From: Marispirochaeta sp964554875
Lineage (GTDB): Bacteria > Spirochaetota > Spirochaetia > JC444 > Marispirochaetaceae
NCBI GenBank assembly: GCA_964554875.1
Contig: CAZKQJ010000017.1
Span: forward strand, 19,370-83,369
Reading direction: 5' to 3'
Length of the DNA stretch: 64,000 nt
Shown here: piece by piece, positions 16,791 through 24,844 of the stretch
How positions within the stretch are numbered: the stretch's first letter is position 1
Layout of the letters: the number at the start of each line of letters is the position of its first letter
The notes under the pieces: model-generated
The model's database searches: none
Told to the model about the DNA's origin: nothing
The model's input: only the letters and a program-made list of their open reading frames with translations
Program-made: the position numbers and the translations under genes

Positions 16791-16817
16791 GGTCTCCTGC
16801 CCGTGCAGCAGGAGACC
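16791..16817 (-). promoter_or_regulatory. Stem-loop between binding-protein and ATPase genes
   Basis: GGTCTCCTGC (16791-16800) and GCAGGAGACC (16808-16817) pair perfectly over 10 bp around a 7-base loop. No T-tract follows on the reverse strand. Placement after the binding-protein gene fits an mRNA-stabilising or partial-termination element, the same design as the hairpin in the TRAP operon of this window. Confidence 0.65.
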
Positions 16818-16845
16818 ACCAGGTATCAGTACGCTCTGACAGTTA

Positions 16846-17907
16846 TTACATGGGGAGAGGATCAGCGGGAGGCGGGTCTCCGGCTTTCCAGTTCTTTATA
16901 AGTTCCTGTACCCATTCCTGGGGATAGATAATTGACGAGACACCACCGGGTTCAGTGTTTTCAAGATGATAATCCAGGCTCTCTTCCGTTACCGTGAGGG
17001 GCGGAAGAAGAATCTCTTTGGGAACATCCGTTCCATTCAGGACTTCTACCGCCGTCCAGAAGGCGATGGTTGCTACCCCGGGGGCAATGCTTATGGAGAT
17101 GGTCTCGTAGCCGCTCTTTTCTTTCATCTCTTTCCAGATGGTCATTTCATCGTAGCGGTTGCCCATCATAACCATGGGAATCTTTCTTCTTGCAGCTTCA
17201 AAGGCCTTTACCGCACCGTAACCGTCTCCGCCCTGGGTAATAACGGCATCGACTTTATTGAGGGACGGAAGAATACCTGCGACCTCCCGTTGAGCAACAG
17301 ACTGGGTCCAGTTACCGTAAACCTCACCGATGATCTTGAGATTCGGGTAGTTCTTCAGCGCTTCCATGGCCCCTTCGTGTATCGCGTCGTTTACGTAGGT
17401 TCCCGCAAGACCCCGGATTTCCAGGATGTCTGCGCGGTCCATACGGTCGGCGATAAACTCCACCTGGGCCGCACCCATGTACTGAAAATCGGTAACCAGT
17501 CGCCAGGCCCTCTCTTCGGTAATAACATTGTCAAAGGATACGACCACAATGCCCGCATCCAGGGCCTGCCGAACCGCTCCGTTCAGGGCCGTGGGAGAGG
17601 CGGCATTGAGCACAATGGCGTCATATCCTTCCAGAATCAGGTTCTGGATCTGGGCAGCCTGCTCCGCCGCGGAGCTCTCGTTGGTCGTAAAGACCGGAGC
17701 TTCCTCTACAATCCCTTTTTCAATGGCGATCTTTGCCGCGGTCTCCCAGTCCTTGATCATGGTCTGGCGCCAGGAGTTTCCGGCATAATCGTTGCTCAGG
17801 GCAATCCTGTATCCGCCTTTTTCGCCTGCTCCTTCTTTTTCTCCTCCGGCAAAGGATCCCGCCGCGAAGAGGGACAGAATCAGTACAACAGCAATAATTC
17901 GTTTCAT
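16846..17907 (-). CDS. Sugar-type ABC transporter periplasmic binding protein (Peripla_BP_4)
   Basis: 353 residues. A signal peptide MKRIIAVVLILSLFAAGSFA is followed by GGEKEG with no lipobox Cys, so it is probably released by signal peptidase I. The mature part has the two-lobe ribose-binding-protein pattern: ESSAAEQAAQIQNLILEGYDAIVLNAASPTALN, VVVSFDNVI and AVITQGGDGYGAVKAFEAA. AGGAGGA sits seven bases before ATG 17907. It is the first structural gene of the operon, directly downstream of the YesN-type regulator gene on the same strand. TGGAAA-type sites in the gap make it the likely target of that regulator. Confidence 0.92.
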   Translation of the reverse strand: MKRIIAVVLILSLFAAGSFAGGEKEGAGEKGGYRIALSNDYAGNSWRQTMIKDWETAAKIAIEKGIVEEAPVFTTNESSAAEQAAQIQNLILEGYDAIVLNAASPTALNGAVRQALDAGIVVVSFDNVITEERAWRLVTDFQYMGAAQVEFIADRMDRADILEIRGLAGTYVNDAIHEGAMEALKNYPNLKIIGEVYGNWTQSVAQREVAGILPSLNKVDAVITQGGDGYGAVKAFEAARRKIPMVMMGNRYDEMTIWKEMKEKSGYETISISIAPGVATIAFWTAVEVLNGTDVPKEILLPPLTVTEESLDYHLENTEPGGVSSIIYPQEWVQELIKNWKAGDPPPADPLPM

Positions 17908-17972
17908 TCATTGTCCTCCTGTTCGATTGTGGTAAACGCAATGCTTACCTGATTAAAATTGTACGAGGGGAA

Positions 17973-18012
17973 TTTCCACAGCAGAATGGAAACATTTATG
18001 AATAACTGGAAA
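17973..18012 (-). promoter_or_regulatory. Candidate YesN/AraC-type operator upstream of the ABC operon
   Basis: TTTCCA (17973-17978) and TGGAAA (17987-17992) form an inverted pair with 8-bp spacing. A further TGGAAA at 18007-18012 is a direct repeat exactly 20 bp from the first. AraC-family proteins often bind direct repeats about two helical turns apart, and the AraC-type regulator gene ends at 18017. Assignment is inferred from position. Confidence 0.45.
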
Positions 18013-18016
18013 TTTT

Positions 18017-19633
18017 TTACAACCTTTCTTTTTTTGGTGATCTGTTTCCCCGGGCATAGATGGATGGTGAGATCCCGGCCTGCTTTCGGAATACCCTGCT
18101 GAAGTAAAAAGCGTCGGCATACCCCACAGCTTCCGCAACTTCCCCTACGCTGAGCAGAGGGTCTCTCTCCATCAGCTCCATGGCCTTTCGAATCCTGAAA
18201 TCGGTCAGGTAGCTGATAATTGAAACCCCAAGCTGCTTTTTGAACACACCGCTTATATAACTTGGGGTGACGGAAATGTGATCGGCAATTCTGTCCAGAC
18301 TGAGGGAATCGTCCCGGTAGTTTCTTTCGATATACTCTTTGGCCTTCTGGACAATCATCCGGGTCCTGGAGCTGACATTCCCCCGGATCCGCAGGAAAAT
18401 CTGGGAGATAAGCTTCTCCAGCCAGCTGCGAATCTCCGGCAGTGTCTCCATGCCCTGTACCGCGGCAAGAGCATCGGAACCGTCCTGAAACATGCTGGAA
18501 AGGCCGATGGAGTTTTCATCCAGGAACTCAATCAGGGCCGAAACAACATCCATGACCGCCATTTCGCAGTACTGACGACGGGGGCGCTGCAGCCGAAGTT
18601 CCTCGAAGAGTTCATGTATCAGTTCGTTTATTTCATCTTCGCTGCCGCTTCTCAACAAAACCATCAGGGAGTTCCGGTCCACCGGGGAGCGGTAGGAGCT
18701 GCTCTCCTTATTCCCGTCCTTCTCCGGCTGACAGGCGTAGACCCTGTCCTCACCGCTGTAAAAACGCTCGCTCAGGGCTTTTACAGCGTGCATATAGGCC
18801 TCCCCAAGCTCTTCCGGCACTGAAGCTACAGATCCGATACCCAGGGAACAGCGGAGCTTCAGTTCCGTGGCAATATTCCGTCGCAGATGCTGCGCCGCCT
18901 GAAGAAGAAGGTCCCGGGGATTCTCCGCTGCTTCGACACTCAGGTTCCCAAGCAGTACCCAGCTGTTTTTATTCATGCAGACCAGCTCAAAGGCCTTAAA
19001 GGTATTCCTGATAAAGGAATCAAGAACCCGCTGGAGCATCTCCCGGGAAAGGGAAACCTCTTCCCTGGTCTCAAGAATTACGGGAAAGATGTTCCGGTCT
19101 GCGATTTCTATTCCAAAAAGCCTGAACCCGTTTTCGATGTCCCCGGGACTCAGACGCCCCGAGCGCTTAAGCATGGCCCGCAGAAAATCCCCCCGGGGAT
19201 CCTCCTCCTGCTGAGATCCCGCATCCCGCTGTCCACGCCGATAGAGGGACCTCTCCTCTTCCATGATTACCGTACGGGCAGCTTCGAGGGAGCTGCGAAG
19301 TTCCTCCGGATCTATGGGCTTGAGCAGATAATTGAGGACCCCTATATGGATCGCCCGGCGGGCGTAACTGAACTCCTCGTAGCCCGTCAGGATAATAATC
19401 ACCATTCTGGGATACAGGGACTTCAGCCGGTCTGCAAGATCGAGTCCGTTGATAAAAGGAATATTGATATCCACAACCGCAAGCCGGGGGTTGTGTTCTT
19501 CGGCGAACGCAAGGGCTTCTTCGCTGTTTTCCGCCTGAGCGACCACGCTGAACCCGAGATCGTTCCAGTCCACCGAGCGCAGGATGAGACTGCGGATCAG
19601 GGCCTCATCGTCAACAATCATGACAGGTATCAC
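18017..19633 (-). CDS. YesN-like response regulator with AraC-type DNA-binding domain
   Basis: 538 residues. The receiver domain (1-120) has DDE near the start, phospho-acceptor Asp55 in LAVVDINIPF and Lys in LLKPIDPEEL. A long central region (about 150-420) separates it from two C-terminal helix-turn-helix units, SLDRIADHISVTPSYISGVFKK and SVGEVAEAVGYADAFYFSRVFRK. GTG 19633 overlaps the kinase stop codon by four bases, so the pair is translationally coupled. A regulator of this class next to a CUT2 transporter normally activates it when substrate or binding protein is sensed by the kinase. Confidence 0.93.
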   Translation of the reverse strand: MIPVMIVDDEALIRSLILRSVDWNDLGFSVVAQAENSEEALAFAEEHNPRLAVVDINIPFINGLDLADRLKSLYPRMVIIILTGYEEFSYARRAIHIGVLNYLLKPIDPEELRSSLEAARTVIMEEERSLYRRGQRDAGSQQEEDPRGDFLRAMLKRSGRLSPGDIENGFRLFGIEIADRNIFPVILETREEVSLSREMLQRVLDSFIRNTFKAFELVCMNKNSWVLLGNLSVEAAENPRDLLLQAAQHLRRNIATELKLRCSLGIGSVASVPEELGEAYMHAVKALSERFYSGEDRVYACQPEKDGNKESSSYRSPVDRNSLMVLLRSGSEDEINELIHELFEELRLQRPRRQYCEMAVMDVVSALIEFLDENSIGLSSMFQDGSDALAAVQGMETLPEIRSWLEKLISQIFLRIRGNVSSRTRMIVQKAKEYIERNYRDDSLSLDRIADHISVTPSYISGVFKKQLGVSIISYLTDFRIRKAMELMERDPLLSVGEVAEAVGYADAFYFSRVFRKQAGISPSIYARGNRSPKKERL

Positions 19634-21471
19634 TCAATATCCTCCCCGAACTCCTGATCCTCAAAAGGTACGGTGACTGTTACCCTGGTCCACTCGTCGA
19701 AGCTGCTTTCGATGGAAAGTCCGAAGTCCTGACCGAAGCACTGTTTGAGCCTCTGGTCCACACTGGAAAGACCGAAACCGCCCATTCCCTCCCGTTCCCG
19801 CTGGCTGAGGACCTCTTCCAGGCGATCAGGCCTGATACCCGCACCGTTGTCTTCCACCCTCAGGTAAACACGCTTCTCCTCTCGTCTGCCGGTTACGAAG
19901 ATATAGCCCTCCCGGCGGGATGCCTTGAGGCCGTGATAAATCGAGTTTTCCACCAGGGGCTGCAGGGAAAGCTTTACAATTTTCTGATTAAGTATTTCAT
20001 CGTCAACAGCAATCTCGAAATTGAGCTTCTCCTGGTAACGGGTCTTCTGGATAATCAGGTAATGCCGGACCGTCTGCACCTCATCCCGGATTGAGATTAC
20101 CGGACGGCCGTTGCTCAGAACCCCCCGATAGAAGAGGGAGACCGACTTTGCAAGGTTATAGGCGTCGTCGTTGCGTCCCAGCTGAGCGAGGGACGAAATG
20201 CTCTCCAGGGTATTGTAGAGAAAATGGGGATTGATCTGGGACTGCAGTGCCATGAGCTCGAGTTCCCGCTCCCGCCGGTGATGGATATATACCCGGTCCA
20301 TCAAATCCGACATTCTTCGGAGCATATGGTTGAAGGCTCCGGTCAGCTCGCCTATCTCGTCCCTCCGGTTCTCCTCCAGACGGATGGAAAGGTCCCCGGA
20401 AGCAGCGTCGCTCATGGAGTCCGACAGGGTGACGATGGGCCTCGATATTCCCCGGGCAATCAGAAAAGCGAAGGCCAGCTCCAGACCGACCCCCAGGGCA
20501 CCGATGATATACACCAGCCGGGTAAAACGAAGCCCGAAGGCAAGGAGCTCCGTAAGGGGAACTATGCCGATTATGGTCCAGTTGAGCCGATCTATCCGCC
20601 GGGACAGTACAAGAAGGTCTCCCTCATCGGTCCGCTGGATTCTGCCCTCCTGATAGCTCTCCCCGATCCAGGACAGGTAGGAATCGTTCAGCAGGTCTGC
20701 AAAGGGTCCCCGGAACCTCATCTCCGGATAGATCAGGGAGCCGCTGTTATCCACCACCATGAAACGGCCCGTACGTCCGTAGTCCAGATGGCTGTAGAGG
20801 GATGAAAAGATGGAGTCGCTGACGCTCATCTGCAGAATCCCCAGGATATCACCGCTCTTTTCGTGAACAATACTGCGCAGCATGGTAAGTCCCACAATTC
20901 CCTGGTTTATCCCCGAATATCCGTGCTTTCCCAGGTCCAGCCAGATATTCCGGCCGCTGTTTCTGAGGGTCAAATCAACCATCTCCCGGTTAAGGATCGG
21001 CGAGGTGGAGAAGGTATTATCCGAAATGCTTCCGACTCCGACCCGTACGCCTTCGCTGGTGTACAGAGTCAGACCGTCTATTACATTACGCAGGTATGTG
21101 ACCTTCTGCAGGGCCGAACGTACCAGAAAATAGTGGTCCGTGTTTTCTTCCGGGTCGGCATCCTGAAGCTTTCTCAGGACCGCCTGCACCGTCTCTTCCC
21201 GGGAAACCGAGACCCCGGCTTCCTCTATGCTGTTCAGAACACCGTTCAGGCTCTGGATAATGATATCCATGCTCTGCTTTGTCGTCTCCGAGGTCCTCTG
21301 GATCAGCATGTCCGAGGCAACCTTGTTGGCCATATACACGGTAACGCCGATCAGGAGGAGTATAATAAGGAAGTTCGGCAGATAGATCTTTTTGCTAATC
21401 GACAGGTCCCGGTACCAGCCGGATATCCCCCTGAATACGCGCTTCACAGGGGTATAATAGCATATATACAT
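19630..21471 (-). CDS. YesM-like sensor histidine kinase
   Basis: 613 residues. There are two membrane helices (about 24-45 and 320-345) around a roughly 270-residue extracytoplasmic dCache-like sensor, then HAMP (ARGISRPIVTLSDSM). The His_kinase box is LQSQINPHFLYNTLESISSL. The ATPase has N-box LVENSIYHGLKAS, VEDNGAGIRPD and GGFGLSSVDQRL. ATG 21471 follows GGAG on the reverse strand. A longer frame runs upstream through the two large hairpins and is rejected. It is transcribed ahead of the response regulator and binding-protein genes. Confidence 0.92.
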   Translation of the reverse strand: MYICYYTPVKRVFRGISGWYRDLSISKKIYLPNFLIILLLIGVTVYMANKVASDMLIQRTSETTKQSMDIIIQSLNGVLNSIEEAGVSVSREETVQAVLRKLQDADPEENTDHYFLVRSALQKVTYLRNVIDGLTLYTSEGVRVGVGSISDNTFSTSPILNREMVDLTLRNSGRNIWLDLGKHGYSGINQGIVGLTMLRSIVHEKSGDILGILQMSVSDSIFSSLYSHLDYGRTGRFMVVDNSGSLIYPEMRFRGPFADLLNDSYLSWIGESYQEGRIQRTDEGDLLVLSRRIDRLNWTIIGIVPLTELLAFGLRFTRLVYIIGALGVGLELAFAFLIARGISRPIVTLSDSMSDAASGDLSIRLEENRRDEIGELTGAFNHMLRRMSDLMDRVYIHHRRERELELMALQSQINPHFLYNTLESISSLAQLGRNDDAYNLAKSVSLFYRGVLSNGRPVISIRDEVQTVRHYLIIQKTRYQEKLNFEIAVDDEILNQKIVKLSLQPLVENSIYHGLKASRREGYIFVTGRREEKRVYLRVEDNGAGIRPDRLEEVLSQREREGMGGFGLSSVDQRLKQCFGQDFGLSIESSFDEWTRVTVTVPFEDQEFGEDIE

Positions 21472-21538
21472 GCCGTCTCCAAAGTTTCCATTGAAAGAGC
21501 AGTTCAAATTATTATAGAACGATGCATCCTTAGAGATC

Positions 21539-21591
21539 GGATTTCGTGAAGGAAAATCGCCTTGTTCCGGCGATTTTCCTTCACGAAATCC
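21539..21591. repeat. Perfect 23-bp-arm inverted repeat (hairpin 1)
   Basis: Arms at 21539-21561 and 21569-21591 are perfect reverse complements around a 7-base loop TTGTTCC. The arm begins GGATTTCGTGAAGG and ends AAAATCGCC. It lies in the divergent gap between the YesM gene and the zinc dehydrogenase gene. Six T residues follow only ten bases later, so it is not a standard terminator. It would be an RNase III-class duplex in either leader RNA. Confidence 0.9.
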
Positions 21592-21612
21592 TCGGGCAGC
21601 TTTTTTGAAAGA

Positions 21613-21662
21613 AGCGATTCCAGGTATGGTAATCTTCAGCGATTGCCATACCTGGAATCGCT
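21613..21662. repeat. 22-bp-arm inverted repeat (hairpin 2)
   Basis: Arms at 21613-21634 and 21641-21662 pair over 22 positions with a single G-T wobble, around the loop TTCAGC. The outer arm reads AGCGATTCCAGGTATGG. It stands 21 bases from hairpin 1 and 55 bases before the dehydrogenase start. The pair of long hairpins in one gap is unusual. Function unknown. Confidence 0.9.
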
Positions 21663-21716
21663 GCCATTGAAAGACTTTCTTAAACAGTGATACCTTATCA
21701 TCGAAGGAGAATACTG

Positions 21717-22739
21717 ATGTTACAAACACGACTGCCAGAAGCATATACCATTGAATACCGTGACGTTCCGGTGCCGGAGATCGGTCCCGAGGAGGTACTT
21801 ATAAAGGTCAAACGTTTCGGTATCTGCGGCTCGGATATTCAGGTCTACCACGGCCAGCACAAATACATGACCTTTCCCGTAGTCCAGGGACACGAGGCTT
21901 CGGGAACCCTTGAGAAAATCGGCGACACGGTATCCGGACTCAAACCGGGACAGGCCGTAACCGTACAGCCCCAGATATTCTGCGGGGTCTGCCAGCCCTG
22001 CAAATCGGGGCATCCCAACGTCTGTCAGAATCTGCGGGTCTACGGCGTACACACCGACGGACTGGGCCAGGAATATTTCGCGGTACCGGCGGAAAAAATT
22101 ATTCCATTACCTGAGGGCTGCTCTTTTGACGACGGCGCGCTGATAGAGCCCATTACCGTAGGCGTAGGCGCCATTCGACGATGCGGCGATGTTAAAGATA
22201 AAAACATCTGCATCCTGGGAGCCGGACCCATCGGCAATTTTACCGCCCAGGTTGCCCAGGCGAAAGGTGCGCAGGTCATGGTGACGGACATCAATCAGAA
22301 AAAGCTCGACCTCGCTGCCTCCATGGGAATAAAGAACACCATCAACACGGAAAACAGGGAGCTGAAAACCTGCATAGCCGATGTATTCGGATCCGTCGGA
22401 GCGGACATCATCATCGATTGCGCCGGGGCCCCCGCAAGCCTGACCTCCGCAATCAAAAGTGCCCGGCCTGCCTCGAAAATCGTCATTGTGGCGAACTTCA
22501 AGGTCCCCGTGGAGGTGGAGATTCCCCTGATCCAGCGCCAGCAGATAGACGTGCTGGGGGTAATGATGTACATAAAAGAGGACTTTTTTACCGCCGTGGA
22601 TATGGTCAGCCAGGGAAAGGTAACAACAGAAGGAATCATCTCCGAATATTTTGATATTCACAAGCTGAAAGAGGCCTACGAATACATCGATGCCAACCGG
22701 CTGGATGTAAACAAGGTAATGATGACCTTCGGGGAATAG
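21717..22739 (+). CDS. Zinc-dependent alcohol/polyol dehydrogenase (sorbitol/threonine dehydrogenase family)
   Basis: 340 residues, MDR superfamily. The catalytic zinc site is FGICGSDIQVYHG with GHEASG, the structural zinc site is the four-Cys loop CGVCQPCKSGHPNVC, and the Rossmann motif is ILGAGPIGN near residue 163. AAGGAG lies seven bases before ATG 21717. It is divergent from the YesM kinase and separated from it by two long hairpins, so it probably belongs to the same catabolic locus and oxidises a polyol or sugar-derived alcohol with NAD+. The exact substrate is not predictable. Confidence 0.9.
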   Translation: MLQTRLPEAYTIEYRDVPVPEIGPEEVLIKVKRFGICGSDIQVYHGQHKYMTFPVVQGHEASGTLEKIGDTVSGLKPGQAVTVQPQIFCGVCQPCKSGHPNVCQNLRVYGVHTDGLGQEYFAVPAEKIIPLPEGCSFDDGALIEPITVGVGAIRRCGDVKDKNICILGAGPIGNFTAQVAQAKGAQVMVTDINQKKLDLAASMGIKNTINTENRELKTCIADVFGSVGADIIIDCAGAPASLTSAIKSARPASKIVIVANFKVPVEVEIPLIQRQQIDVLGVMMYIKEDFFTAVDMVSQGKVTTEGIISEYFDIHKLKEAYEYIDANRLDVNKVMMTFGE

Positions 22740-22764
22740 GCTCCATCATTTTTATTTCCATGAC

Positions 22765-22797
22765 CGCCCTCTCCGAATCATCGGGGAGGGCTTTTTC
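22765..22797 (+). terminator. Rho-independent terminator after the zinc dehydrogenase gene
   Basis: GCCCTCTCCG and CGGGGAGGGC form a 10-bp stem (one G-T pair), loop AATCAT, followed by CTTTTTCTT-type sequence with five T residues in a row. It starts 26 bases after the stop codon. Confidence 0.88.
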
Positions 22798-22832
22798 TTG
22801 CCCGGCGTCCCTCAGCTCGCTATATTCTTTCT
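22798..22832 (+). promoter_or_regulatory. Predicted leaderless promoter of the ABC-2 exporter operon
   Basis: TTGCCC (22798-22803), a 17-bp spacer and TATATT (22821-22826) end six bases before ATG 22833, which places the transcription start at or within a base of the ATG. There is no Shine-Dalgarno sequence in the gap, consistent with a leaderless mRNA. The -35 box follows directly on the T-tract of the upstream terminator. Confidence 0.65.
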
Positions 22833-23711
22833 ATGAGCAGCATTATAAGGGTTGAAGAGCTGTCCAGGAAATACGGCAACCTTACAGCGGTTGATCATAT
22901 CTCCTTCGCCATCGATGAGGGTATCTGTTTTGGTCTTCTGGGTCCCAACGGCGCCGGCAAGACCACTACCATCGAGATGATGGAAGGAATTCTATCCCCA
23001 ACAACGGGGACCATACTATTCCGGGACCAGCCTATCGGGGCCAATTTTCACGAACGGGTGGGAATCCAGTTTCAGCACACCGCCCTGCAGGAGTTTATTA
23101 CCGTCGAGGAAACACTCAAGCTTTTTTCCGCCCTTTACATGAGGCATCGGGACCTGGAGGAGGTTATAGAAATCTGCAGCCTCCGGGACATACTCAAGCA
23201 GGACAACCGCAAACTCTCCGGCGGTCAGCGGCAGCGTCTGCTCCTGGCCCTGGCCCTGGTGAACGATCCGGAACTGGTATTTCTTGACGAACCCACAACG
23301 GGTCTTGATCCCCAGGCACGGCGCAACTTCTGGTCCTTAATAGAGAAGATCCGGGCGGAAGGAAAAACGATAATTCTGACCACTCACTATATGGACGAGG
23401 CCCAGGAACTCTGCGACGATATCGCCATAATGGATCACGGACATATAATTGCCCGGAACTCTCCGGAGAAACTGCTTTCCGCCCATTTTGACGGGGTGCT
23501 GGTGCGGCTTCCCTGGGAGGAGTCCCAGCCGCTACCCTTTCCCGGGAACGTACGGCGGATAAACAATCACATAGAGATTCACTCCCGGGATGTGGACAGA
23601 ACCCTTCATGAGCTGATCCATGCCGGGGTACACCTGGAAGGGCTCTCCATCCACACCCCCGACCTGGAGGACCTCTTTCTCAAGCTGACGGGGTCTTCCC
23701 TGCGGAACTGA
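22833..23711 (+). CDS. ABC-2 type exporter ATP-binding protein
   Basis: 292 residues. Walker A GPNGAGKTTTIEMM near residue 38, signature LSGGQRQRLLLALAL, Walker B LVFLDEPTTGLD and switch His in TTHYMDEAQ are all intact. The C-terminal 70 residues form the extension seen in DrrA/CcmA-like exporters. No ribosome-binding site precedes ATG 22833, matching the leaderless promoter. The permease gene follows after 17 bases. Together they would export a drug, lipid or other hydrophobic compound. The substrate is unknown. Confidence 0.92.
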   Translation: MSSIIRVEELSRKYGNLTAVDHISFAIDEGICFGLLGPNGAGKTTTIEMMEGILSPTTGTILFRDQPIGANFHERVGIQFQHTALQEFITVEETLKLFSALYMRHRDLEEVIEICSLRDILKQDNRKLSGGQRQRLLLALALVNDPELVFLDEPTTGLDPQARRNFWSLIEKIRAEGKTIILTTHYMDEAQELCDDIAIMDHGHIIARNSPEKLLSAHFDGVLVRLPWEESQPLPFPGNVRRINNHIEIHSRDVDRTLHELIHAGVHLEGLSIHTPDLEDLFLKLTGSSLRN

Positions 23712-23728
23712 CAATAAGGAAACTGAAT

Positions 23729-24721
23729 ATGCGGAAATTACTTGCCCTGCTGCACGCCCGGAACATGGAATTCCTTCGGGACCGGGCCACCCTCTTCTGG
23801 AACCTGGTTTTTCCCCTCTTCCTGGTCTTCGGCTTTGCCTTCGCCTTCTCCGGCGGAACCGACTACCTTTTTAAGGTCGGAATCGTGGGAGCAGCCCCGG
23901 AGGATGAAGCCTTTCTGCAGGAGGAGTACCTCGAGTTCGTACCCTACGACGAGTCGGACAGGGCTGCTGAAAAACTGCGACACCACCAGATCGATCTGGT
24001 CATCGACTTCGACTCCGGAAGCTACCTGGTGAACAGGGAATCCCCCAAGGGCTCCGCCGTGGAAAAACTGCTCCTCGCGAGTCCCGGTTCCGCCCTGGAG
24101 CGAAGGGAGGTCAGCGGCAAAGCGATCCGTTACGTCGACTGGCTTGTTCCGGGAATAATCGGCATGAACATGATGTTCTCCTGCATCTTCGGGGTTGGAT
24201 GGGTAATCGTGCGCTACCGCAAGAACGGTGTGCTCAAACGGCTCAAGGCAACGCCGGTGCGAGCGATCCAGTTCATCCTGGCCCAGCTTTTTTCCAGGCT
24301 CTACATCGTGCTCATTACCGCCACCATTGTGTACGCGGGAAGCAACCTGATTCTTGATTTTATCATGCTCGGCTCATACCTGGACCTGCTGGCAGTAACC
24401 GCTCTGGCTACACTGTGCATGATCAGCTTCGGTCTCATTTTTGCCTCACGCCTCAAAAGCGAGGAACTCGCGGACGGGCTGATGAACCTGGCGACCTGGC
24501 CCATGATGGTATTTTCCGGGGTATTCTTCTCCATGGAAGGAACCCCCCAGGTACTGCAGTGGATAGCCCGGGCTTTTCCCCTGACCCACTACATCGAGGC
24601 GGCCAGGGCGATCATGCTGGACGGGTCCGGCCTTGTGCAGGTGGCGCCGAATCTCATGATTCTTGCGCTTCTCTCCGCCCTCTTTCTGGGTATAAGCGCT
24701 GTCAGCTTCAAGTGGGAGTAG
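23729..24721 (+). CDS. ABC-2 type exporter permease
   Basis: 330 residues. One N-terminal membrane helix (WNLVFPLFLVFGFAFAFSGG) is followed by a soluble extracytoplasmic region of about 120 residues and five C-terminal helices, the ABC2_membrane_3 arrangement. The segment VIVRYRKNGVLKRLKATPVRAIQFILAQ and the late LMNLATWPMMVFSGVFFSME stretch are typical of DrrB/YhgE-like permeases. It lies directly behind its ATPase gene and is the last gene of a two-gene operon. Confidence 0.9.
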   Translation: MRKLLALLHARNMEFLRDRATLFWNLVFPLFLVFGFAFAFSGGTDYLFKVGIVGAAPEDEAFLQEEYLEFVPYDESDRAAEKLRHHQIDLVIDFDSGSYLVNRESPKGSAVEKLLLASPGSALERREVSGKAIRYVDWLVPGIIGMNMMFSCIFGVGWVIVRYRKNGVLKRLKATPVRAIQFILAQLFSRLYIVLITATIVYAGSNLILDFIMLGSYLDLLAVTALATLCMISFGLIFASRLKSEELADGLMNLATWPMMVFSGVFFSMEGTPQVLQWIARAFPLTHYIEAARAIMLDGSGLVQVAPNLMILALLSALFLGISAVSFKWE

Positions 24722-24800
24722 GAATCTGATCTGGGCCAGAGGAATCCCGCACAGAGTATATTCCTGTCGAATCAGGATTGATTTTCATGGAAAAAACCCT

Positions 24801-24817
24801 TATTTATTACATAAATA
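24801..24817 (+). promoter_or_regulatory. AT-rich palindrome upstream of the diiron flavoprotein gene
   Basis: TATTTAT and ATAAATA are perfect 7-bp arms around TAC, 28 bases before ATG 24845. Nitrosative-stress regulators of the NsrR (Rrf2) type bind similar AT-rich palindromes, and the downstream gene belongs to the O2/NO reductase family, but no regulator gene is present here. The link is a guess. Confidence 0.4.
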
Positions 24818-24844
24818 GTCATATTTATACGACAGGGGAGTATT

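Noticed and set aside
21472..21744. Upstream extension of the YesM kinase through the two hairpins
   Set aside because: It would translate the inverted repeats and has no ribosome-binding site; ATG 21471 has GGAG and matches the family start.
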